From positions 1,255,501 through 1,319,500 of the forward strand of contig NZ_CP116005.1 in the NCBI RefSeq assembly GCF_027941835.1: 64,000 nucleotides of DNA. The letters are read 5' to 3'. A program made the translations under genes and the position numbers. The DNA comes from Sphingosinicella microcystinivorans (GTDB taxonomy: Bacteria; Pseudomonadota; Alphaproteobacteria; Sphingomonadales; Sphingomonadaceae). The notes under the pieces were generated by a model. That model was not told the DNA's origin. It saw only the letters and a program-made list of their open reading frames with translations, and did not search any database. Positions 57,978 to 64,000 of this stretch are shown here, piece after piece. Within the stretch, counting starts at the first letter, position 1. Every line of letters begins with the position of its first letter.

Positions 57978-58496
57978 ATGCGCTATCTGTCTTTCCCGGC
58001 TTTTCTGGCCGTTGCCCTGATGCTCGGCGCCTGCGGCGACCGCGGCGGCGAATGGCCGTCGCTGGCGCGCGTGCCGGGATCGCCGAACGTCCCCTGCGGC
58101 CCGGCCGCCGAATCGCCGCCCGCATCGCAGCCCGCGGGGCCGCGCCCCTGCGTCGCCGCACCGCCCGCGGCGGAAGCCCCTCCCGCTCCTGCACCCGCGC
58201 CCGATCTGCCCGCGCTCGAATCGCGTCTCGCGGCGGCGCGCGGTGCGTGGGCCGATCAGCTTGAGGCCGCCGAAACCGCCGTGGCGGCCGCCGCGCGCGC
58301 CGATGCGGGCGAAAGTGCATGGGCGGCGGCGGAGCTTCAGCTCAGCCGGCTCGAGCGCGCGGCCGTGCCGTTCGGGGAGATCGCCGAGGCGCTCGGAGGG
58401 TCCGAATCAAGCGCGGCGTTGCGCGCCGCGGCGGAAGCCGAAAGGGCGCGCCACCTCGCAGCGTTCGCCCGCCTGCGCGCCGCGCTGCGGCGCTAG
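57978..58496 (+). CDS. Putative lipoprotein
   Basis: The ATG at 57978 gives 172 residues. The signal peptide ends in a lipobox LGAC (ALMLGACGDRGGE), followed by a Pro/Ala-rich stretch and an Ala-rich helical C-terminus. No family is recognised. A start 20 codons upstream lacks signal-peptide character. It is the first gene right of the tRNA. Confidence 0.62.
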   Translation: MRYLSFPAFLAVALMLGACGDRGGEWPSLARVPGSPNVPCGPAAESPPASQPAGPRPCVAAPPAAEAPPAPAPAPDLPALESRLAAARGAWADQLEAAETAVAAAARADAGESAWAAAELQLSRLERAAVPFGEIAEALGGSESSAALRAAAEAERARHLAAFARLRAALRR

Positions 58497-58927
58497 CACG
58501 GGCCCGAAAGTCGTCCGGCGCAACTTTTTTGGCGGCATCGTACAACCTATGCGTGTTTCGTTTACCGGTTGTTTACGGTTCCGGGGCTAGACCTGTGCGT
58601 GCAGGCCGATCAGCGGCGGTTCGTCCCCCTGGTTCCTCTCCGTTCCCGCCGGGCGGCCTGCTGAAAGAAGGGCACAAAGGCCGCCCCCGCGGCGAAGTGC
58701 TCCGACGGTGTCCGAAAGGGCCGCGACGCCAAGTCCCCCGTGCGTCCGGCCTTGATCGCCGCCCGGTCCGTGCTCCCCCGCCGGGCCGGGCGGCTTTTCG
58801 TTCATCCCGGCATTGACGCCGCGCCGGCGGGTGATGCACGCTTGCAACGCAGTCGCGCCCGCGGCCGCGGCGGGGGGACCCAAAGCCGTTGCCGCGCGTT
58901 TCCTGCCGTGAGGGAACATTAATAATA
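58497..58927 (+). ncRNA. Gene-free stretch ending in a strong terminator; possible small RNA
   Basis: No coding frame is supported in these 431 bases. A clear intrinsic terminator ends at 58798: a 12-bp stem (58758-58769 with 58783-58794, one G-U pair) and TTTT. A GCGGCCT/AGGCCGC stem lies at 58648 and 58674. A transcript of about 200 bases could end there, or the stretch could be the 3' UTR of the lipoprotein gene. It lacks the hallmarks of SRP RNA, RNase P RNA and tmRNA. Confidence 0.35.
58758..58798 (+). terminator. Intrinsic terminator
   Basis: GCCGCCCGGTCC (58758-58769) pairs with GGGCCGGGCGGC (58783-58794) followed by TTTT. This is the best-formed terminator in the window. Confidence 0.75.
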
Positions 58928-59164
58928 ATGGCGCATCGTGCCTGCCGGATGGGGGCCGAACGCGCCGAAGTGGAAAACAAGATGGCCGAAAAGGACACGG
59001 GCAGCAGAAACGACAGGGGTGCAGTCGCACGGCCCCCGGCGTGCGCCGATCTGCAAGACCCGGATTTGCAGGATCTGCTGCGGGCGCTGGATCGCCCGCT
59101 CGATCAGTCCGTGGTCGACCGGGGCCTGCTGCGTCTCGCGACCTTCGTTGCCGGGCGGCATTAG
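58928..59164 (+). CDS. Small hypothetical protein
   Basis: The frame gives 78 residues from ATG 58928 (60 from ATG 58982), with a C-terminal DLQDLLRALDRPLDQSVVDRGLLRL helix. No family is recognised. It lies between the terminator and the convergent holA gene. Support is limited to codon bias and position. Confidence 0.4.
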   Translation: MAHRACRMGAERAEVENKMAEKDTGSRNDRGAVARPPACADLQDPDLQDLLRALDRPLDQSVVDRGLLRLATFVAGRH

Positions 59165-59183
59165 CCGCCGTTTCCGGCGCCTG

Positions 59184-60227
59184 TCAGCGCCGCCGCCGCG
59201 CGAGATGCGCAACCGCCAGCAGCGCGCGCGACGTCAGCAGCTCGGGGTTTGCCGCGCCCGGTGACTTGATCTGGCGCTCCGCCTCCAGCAGACGCGAAAG
59301 ACCGCTCCGCAGCGCCGGCGTGTTCCATGCCGAGGCCTGCCGCGCGACCCGGTCGCGCTCCTTCCAGAAGATCGGCGGCCGCGCGGCTTCCACCGCCTCG
59401 CGCGCGCTGCGCCCGCTGTCGATGATGCGCCTCAGCTCGCCGAGCAGCGTCAATCGCCGCGCCACGGCGCGAAGCTGGGGAATCCCGACGATGCCGTTGC
59501 GGCCGAGCTTCGCCGCCTGCATCTCGGCCTCGGCGGAATCGCCGCCCGCGACCGCGTTCACCAGCGCGTCGAAATCCGCTTCAGCCATCACCGCGCCGAG
59601 TTCGGTGAGCGTGTCCATTTCGAGCGCGCGCACCCGGTCCGGCGCCGCGTCGAGGTAGAGCGCGAGCTTTTCGAGTTCGCGGGCGAGCACGCCGCGCTCC
59701 GCCCCGAACCCGGCGGCGAGCGCTTCCGCCGCCTCGCGCGAGGGCTTGAGGCCGTGCCGCGCGCAGGCGTCGATCACCATGTTCACTGCCTCGCGCGCGT
59801 CGGGCACGAAGCACTGCGCGACGATCGCAAGCGGCGACGCGCTTGCGGTCTTGACGAGCGCGGACGTCGCCTTCAGCGTCGCCGTGCCGACCATCACCAC
59901 GGGATTGCCCGCGGCGGGCGCGGTCAGCAGCGCCTCGACGGCGGCGGCGCAAGTGTCGCCCGCGCCGTCGACGCGGATCAGCCGCCGGTCGCCGAACATC
60001 GAGACGGCGGCGGCCTCGTCGGCAAGGCGGGCGGGATCGCCCGCGAGCGCGGCGGGATCGAAGTCGATCCGCCCCATCGGGTCGTCGGCGGGCGCGAGCA
60101 GCACGGTGAAGCGGTCGGCGATCTCGCGCGCCTGCGCCTCGTCGGGGCCGTAGAGCAGGACCAGCCTCGTGGCGGGGTCGAAGCGCGCCTGCGCCGCGTC
60201 GATCGCCTTGCGATCGGCGGCTTTCAC
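59184..60227 (-). CDS. holA: DNA polymerase III delta subunit
   Basis: The GTG at 60227 gives 347 residues; an ATG at 60260 is also possible and would overlap lptE. Recognisable parts are LVLLYGPDEAQAREIADRF, the AAA-like MFGDRRLIRVDGA and ALAAGFGAERGVLARELEKLALYL. HolA opens the sliding clamp as part of the clamp loader. It is the last gene of the leuS-lptE-holA operon, a standard alphaproteobacterial order. Confidence 0.9.
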   Translation of the reverse strand: MKAADRKAIDAAQARFDPATRLVLLYGPDEAQAREIADRFTVLLAPADDPMGRIDFDPAALAGDPARLADEAAAVSMFGDRRLIRVDGAGDTCAAAVEALLTAPAAGNPVVMVGTATLKATSALVKTASASPLAIVAQCFVPDAREAVNMVIDACARHGLKPSREAAEALAAGFGAERGVLARELEKLALYLDAAPDRVRALEMDTLTELGAVMAEADFDALVNAVAGGDSAEAEMQAAKLGRNGIVGIPQLRAVARRLTLLGELRRIIDSGRSAREAVEAARPPIFWKERDRVARQASAWNTPALRSGLSRLLEAERQIKSPGAANPELLTSRALLAVAHLARRRR

Positions 60228-60234
60228 GCCGCCC

Positions 60235-60723
60235 TCACCGGGCCGCTTCGCTGCGCGCAAAGAGCGCGACGCGCGCGATGATCTGCTGGGCGATGTCCTC
60301 GGAAAGCCGTTCGAGCGCCGCGTTCTCGGCCGCGATCACCGCATATTCGGAGCTGACGATGTCGATGCCCGCGTCCGACCGCGCAGCGGCGTCGATCAGC
60401 ACCGTGCCGGTCAAATCCTCGACGAGCTGCCAGCGCGCGCGCAGCTGGCGCCGTTCGCGCGAGATCGAATCGTCGCCGCGCACGCCGAAGCCGCTGATGC
60501 TGTCGTCGAGCTTCACGATCAGGCGGTAGTGGCGCTCGCCGCTCGCGTCCGGCAGGCGGTCGAGCAGCGCCTGCCGCACCAGATAGCCGGATTTCTCCGG
60601 GATCACCGGCACGTCGATCCCGGCGAGGATGGTCGCGCCCGGCCCCTTGCTGCCACCCGAATAGACCGGTTGCAGCCCGCAGCCCGCCATCAGCAGGAAC
60701 AGCAGGGCGGCGGCGCGTCTCAT
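60235..60723 (-). CDS. lptE: LPS assembly lipoprotein LptE
   Basis: The ATG at 60723 gives 162 residues with a lipobox in [17 protein letters not shown], the LptE family opening. LptE plugs the LptD barrel that inserts lipopolysaccharide into the outer membrane. It overlaps leuS by 4 nt. A much longer frame over leuS was rejected as an out-of-frame shadow. Confidence 0.9.
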   Translation of the reverse strand: MRRAAALLFLLMAGCGLQPVYSGGSKGPGATILAGIDVPVIPEKSGYLVRQALLDRLPDASGERHYRLIVKLDDSISGFGVRGDDSISRERRQLRARWQLVEDLTGTVLIDAAARSDAGIDIVSSEYAVIAAENAALERLSEDIAQQIIARVALFARSEAAR

Positions 60724-63218
60724 GCGACGAGGTTCACCAGCCGGTCGGGCACCACGATCACCTTGCGCGGGCTCTTGCCGTCGAGCGCGCGCTGCACCTT
60801 CTCGCGGGTCAGCACCAGCGCTTCCATGTCCTCGCGCGCCGCGCCCTTCGGCGCTTCCACCTCGTCGCGCAGCTTGCCGTTCACCTGGATGGCGATGGTC
60901 ACGGTGTCCTGCGCCAGCATGGCGGGGTCCGCCTCCGGCCACGCCGCGTCCACGGCGAGGCCCGCCTCGCCGAGCGCTTCCCGCGCCTCCTCGGCGAGGT
61001 GCGGCATGGCGGGCGAGACGAGCTGCACGAGCGTCTTCACCGCGTGGCGGCGCGCCGAGGACGGCGCGGCCTTCTCGATCGCGGCGGCAAGCTCGTAGCT
61101 CTTGGCGACGGCCTTGTTGAAGCGCAGCGCCTCGATGTCCGCGGTGATGCCGTCGATGGCGACATGCGCGGCGCGCGTCAGCGCCTCGTCCGCGCCGCCG
61201 GCATCGTCCTTCACCTCGTTCACCAGCCGCCAGACGCGCTGCACGAAGCGCCACGCGCCCTCGATGCCCGCCTCGGTCCATTGCAGGTCGCGCTCGGCCG
61301 GGGAGTCGGACAGCACGAACCAGCGCACGGCGTCCGCACCGTACTGGTCGAGGATCGGCGAGGGGTCGACGGTGTTCTTCTTCGACTTCGACATCTTCTC
61401 GACGCGGCCGACCGTCACCGGTCCCGTGGTCGCCGTTTCGACGAGGTTGCCCTCGCGCCGCTCGACCTCGCTCGGCAGCAGCCAGCGGCCGTCGGCGGCG
61501 CGGTACGTCTCGTGCGTCACCATGCCCTGCGTGAAGAGCTGCCGGAACGGTTCCTCGAGGTCGATGAGGCCGCAAGCTTTGAGCGCGCGCGTCCAGAAGC
61601 GTGCGTAGAGCAGGTGCAGGATCGCGTGCTCGACGCCGCCGATATACTGGTTCACCGGCAGCCAGCTTTCCGCCTCGGCGCGGTCGAAGGGCCTGTCCTT
61701 CGGCTGGCTGGCGAAGCGGATGAAATACCAGCTCGAATCCGCGAACGTGTCGAGCGTGTCGGTCTCGCGCCGCGCCGGCTTGCCGCATTTCGGGCAATCG
61801 GCGTTCTTCCACGTCGGATGGTGCTCCAGCGGGTTGCCCGGCGTGTCGAAGGTGACGTCGGTGGGCAGCCGCACCGGAAGCTGGTCCTCCGGCACCGGCA
61901 CCACGCCGCAATCGCCGCAATGGATCACCGGTATCGGGGTACCCCAATAGCGCTGGCGCGAGACGCCCCAGTCGCGCAGGCGGAACTGCGTCGTGCCCTC
62001 GCCCCAGCCCTCCGCCTCGGCGCGCGCGATGACGGCGGCGATGGCGTCGTCCACCTCCATGCCGTCGAGGAAGCCGGAGTTCACGAGGCGCCCGGGGCCG
62101 ACATAGGCCTCGTCGCCGATCGGCGCGTCCGCGTCGCCGACGACGCGCGTCACCGGAAGCTGGTATTTCCGCGCGAAATCGAGGTCGCGCTGGTCGTGCG
62201 CCGGGCAACCGAAGACGGCGCCGGTGCCGTACTCCATCAGCACGAAGTTCGCGGCGAACACCGGCAGCGTCCACGCCGGGTCGAGCGGATGCACGACGCG
62301 CAGGCCCGTGTCGTAGCCCTTCTTTTCGGCGGTCTCGATGGTCTCGGCGGACGTACCGGTCTTGCGGCACTCCTCGATGAAGGCGGCAAGGCCAGCATCC
62401 TTCGCGGCCAGCCCGGCCGCGAGCGGATGGTCGGCGGCGATGGCGGCGAAGCTCGCGCCGAACAGCGTGTCCGGGCGCGTCGTGAACACGTCGAGGCCGT
62501 CGTCGCGGCCTTCGATCGCGAAGCGGAACTTGAGGCCCCGGCTTCGGCCGATCCAGTTCTCCTGCATCAGCCGCACCTTGTCCGGCCACTGGTCGAGGCC
62601 GGAAAGCCCGTCGAGCAGGTCGTCGGCGAAGGCGGTGATCTTCAGGAACCACTGGCTGAGCAGGCGGCGCTCCACGGGCGCGCCGGAGCGCCAGCCCTTG
62701 CCGTCGATCACCTGCTCGTTGGCGAGCACGGTCATGTCGACCGGGTCCCAGTTGACGTAGCTTTCCTTGCGATAGACGAGGCCCGCCTCGTACATCTTCA
62801 GGAACAGCGCCTGCTCGTGGCCGTAGTATTCGGCGTCGCAGGTCGCGAACTCGCGGCTCCAGTCGAGCGCGAAGCCGAGGCTCCTGAACTGCTCGCGCAT
62901 CGCGGCGATGTTCTGCCGCGTCCAGCTTTCGGGGTGCGTCTTCTTCTCGAAGGCGGCGTTCTCGGCGGGCATCCCGAAGGCGTCCCAGCCCATCGGGTGC
63001 AGCACCTCGAAGCCGCGCGCGCGGCGGAAGCGCGCGATCACGTCGCCCATCGTGTAGTTGCGCACGTGGCCCATGTGCAGACGCCCCGACGGATAGGGGA
63101 ACATCTCCAGCACGTAGGTCTTGGGCTTTTCGGAGGCGCTGTCCGCCGCGAAGGCCTGGCGCTCTTCCCAAATGCGTTGCCAGCGGCCGTCGGCGACCGC
63201 GGGATTGAATCGCGTCAT
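60720..63218 (-). CDS. leuS: Leucyl-tRNA synthetase
   Basis: The protein has 832 residues, normal length. HIGH motif is [24 protein letters not shown] is [10 protein letters not shown], and an editing domain lies between them (about 225-415, including [16 protein letters not shown]). It charges tRNA-Leu. Start [20 protein letters not shown] is the family start. DUF3576 lies upstream. Confidence 0.97.
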   Translation of the reverse strand: MTRFNPAVADGRWQRIWEERQAFAADSASEKPKTYVLEMFPYPSGRLHMGHVRNYTMGDVIARFRRARGFEVLHPMGWDAFGMPAENAAFEKKTHPESWTRQNIAAMREQFRSLGFALDWSREFATCDAEYYGHEQALFLKMYEAGLVYRKESYVNWDPVDMTVLANEQVIDGKGWRSGAPVERRLLSQWFLKITAFADDLLDGLSGLDQWPDKVRLMQENWIGRSRGLKFRFAIEGRDDGLDVFTTRPDTLFGASFAAIAADHPLAAGLAAKDAGLAAFIEECRKTGTSAETIETAEKKGYDTGLRVVHPLDPAWTLPVFAANFVLMEYGTGAVFGCPAHDQRDLDFARKYQLPVTRVVGDADAPIGDEAYVGPGRLVNSGFLDGMEVDDAIAAVIARAEAEGWGEGTTQFRLRDWGVSRQRYWGTPIPVIHCGDCGVVPVPEDQLPVRLPTDVTFDTPGNPLEHHPTWKNADCPKCGKPARRETDTLDTFADSSWYFIRFASQPKDRPFDRAEAESWLPVNQYIGGVEHAILHLLYARFWTRALKACGLIDLEEPFRQLFTQGMVTHETYRAADGRWLLPSEVERREGNLVETATTGPVTVGRVEKMSKSKKNTVDPSPILDQYGADAVRWFVLSDSPAERDLQWTEAGIEGAWRFVQRVWRLVNEVKDDAGGADEALTRAAHVAIDGITADIEALRFNKAVAKSYELAAAIEKAAPSSARRHAVKTLVQLVSPAMPHLAEEAREALGEAGLAVDAAWPEADPAMLAQDTVTIAIQVNGKLRDEVEAPKGAAREDMEALVLTREKVQRALDGKSPRKVIVVPDRLVNLVA

Positions 63219-63224
63219 CGGCCC

Positions 63225-63659
63225 TCAGCCCTGATACACGGCCCTGCGCATGTCGCGGGCGCGGGCGAGGATGGTTTCCTCCAGCTTCTGTACGGTGCCG
63301 GCGCGCACCGGGGCATCCACCCAGTTGCCGCCCTGCTGCTGCTGGCGGACGGCGGCGACGCGCAGCGCGTCGGCGCGCAATTCGCGGTCGAGGATGTAGA
63401 CGGTCACCTTCACGCGCTCGCCGGGCGCCTGCGGATTGGCGTACCAGTCGGTGACGATGACGCCGCCGTTCGAATCGACCTGCGCCATCGGCATGAACGC
63501 CAGCGTTTCGAGGCTCGCCCGCCAGAGGTAGGAATTGACGCCGATCGTCGTCGTCGTCGCGGCGGCGAGGTCGGCGCGCGGCGCGGCCTTCTTGCCTCCG
63601 CAGGCGGCGAGCAGGGCCAGCGCGACCGCCAGACCCATAATGCGTGCACTCGTCTTCAC
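63225..63659 (-). CDS. DUF3576 lipoprotein
   Basis: The protein has 144 residues with a lipobox in LALLAACGGKK. The DUF3576 body follows: TIGVNSYLWRASLETLAFMPMAQVDSNGGVIVTDWY and ILDRELRADALRVAAVRQ. The family is alphaproteobacterial and routinely lies directly upstream of leuS, as here (6 bases). Its role is thought to be in the envelope. Confidence 0.87.
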   Translation of the reverse strand: MKTSARIMGLAVALALLAACGGKKAAPRADLAAATTTTIGVNSYLWRASLETLAFMPMAQVDSNGGVIVTDWYANPQAPGERVKVTVYILDRELRADALRVAAVRQQQQGGNWVDAPVRAGTVQKLEETILARARDMRRAVYQG

Positions 63660-63838
63660 GTGGATTTCCGCTCCATCAGGCTTGCTCGGCGGCCGTTATA
63701 GGCAGCGCTTTCGGGGGCGCATAGCCCCTCTTCGCGTTGCATTCGCTGTTGAGATGTTGCAACAGGTTGGAACGAACCCGGCCGGTCGCCGCCGAATGAG
63801 CGATTCGGACTCGGATTCGTGCGGAGGAATCTGTAGTT

Positions 63839-63856
63839 CTGTCACGTAGTTGTCAT
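63839..63856 (+). promoter_or_regulatory. Pho box (PhoB binding site)
   Basis: CTGTCAC-GTAG-TTGTCAT matches the 18-base Pho box: two 7-base direct repeats with a 4-base spacer. It lies 26 bases before the next ATG, so the gene at 63883 is predicted to be switched on by phosphate starvation. Confidence 0.72.
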
Positions 63857-63882
63857 AGCGACGCGACAGAAGCGTGGGGGTT

Positions 63883-64000
63883 ATGATTCGGGTTGGGACA
63901 CACGCGACGAAGGCACTGGCCGCGATTTCCGCGGGCCTGATGCTGTGCGCGCTTCCCGCCGCCGCCTCCACCAAGAAGCCGGTCGAAAAGGTCGCGGCCG
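63883..64000 (+). CDS. Exported protein, 5' end only (cut by window edge)
   Basis: Only 39 codons are visible. They encode a signal peptide (MIRVGTHATKALAAISAGL, LCALPAAAS) and the start of a mature protein (TKKPVEKVAA). The Pho box upstream suggests a phosphate-related exported protein, such as a phosphate-binding protein, porin or phosphatase. The family cannot be named from this fragment. Confidence 0.6.
   Translation, partial: MIRVGTHATKALAAISAGLMLCALPAAASTKKPVEKVAA

Noticed and set aside
58497..58927. 6S RNA, SRP RNA, RNase P RNA or tmRNA
   Set aside because: Diagnostic sequence blocks of SRP RNA, RNase P RNA and tmRNA are absent, and the 6S shape could not be made out.
60235..63171. 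A 978-residue frame spanning leuS and lptE
   Set aside because: Only the last 162 residues (LptE) have family features. The rest is out of frame with leuS, which is complete and well supported.
1..64000. CRISPR array or insertion sequence
   Set aside because: No regularly spaced repeats, Cas genes, DDE transposase or terminal inverted repeats were seen.

Overview
The window is high-GC DNA from an alphaproteobacterium, most likely Sphingomonadales. Alphaproteobacteria-restricted families (DUF1491, DUF2948, UPF0262, MmcB, DUF3576), a RegB/ActR-type redox two-component pair and the leuS-lptE-holA order point that way. The species cannot be named from sequence alone.

Three regions are present. 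(1) 1-15840 is core chromosome: hpf (partial), ptsN, PilZ, DUF1491, a SleB-like wall hydrolase, mmcB, an ActR/RegB-like pair, an ankyrin protein, SCO1, YcgN, a YgjP-like metallopeptidase, a bifunctional PBP, a flippase, DUF2948-murA, rarD, dcd and UPF0262. (2) 15841-57779 is a 41.9-kb integrative and conjugative element (ICE) with a Tn4371-like transfer module (repA, traF, virD2-like relaxase, traG, copG, trbBCDEJKLFGI). It is moved by a large serine recombinase and sits at the 3' end of a tRNA-Arg(ACG) gene. A 13-bp direct repeat at 15828-15840 and 57767-57779 marks the ends. (3) 57780-64000 is core chromosome again: tRNA-Arg, a lipoprotein, holA, lptE, leuS, DUF3576 and the start of a gene behind a Pho box.

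The ICE carries a defence block and a resistance block. The defence block (16.0-24.6 kb, minus strand) reads as one tightly packed operon: higB-higA-small ORF-hsdM-hsdS-kwaA-kwaB-hsdR. It appears to nest a Kiwa (KwaA/KwaB) system inside a type I restriction-modification operon, headed by a toxin-antitoxin promoter with a palindromic operator. The resistance block (34.5-41.1 kb) has floR with a cmlA-like 9-residue leader peptide, tetR(G)-tetA(G), a LysR regulator and an HxlR-FabF pair. Other cargo genes are a GNAT acetyltransferase, an alpha/beta hydrolase, an NTF2-like gene and a TumE-like pair.

The most unusual theme is how cargo is inserted. Divergent copies of the 3' ends of backbone genes (ardA once, relaxase twice, copG once) lie next to the cargo, so accessory genes enter at the ends of backbone genes and leave a spare tail. 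A further insertion lies exactly at the trbG start codon and keeps the trbG frame open through its antisense strand.
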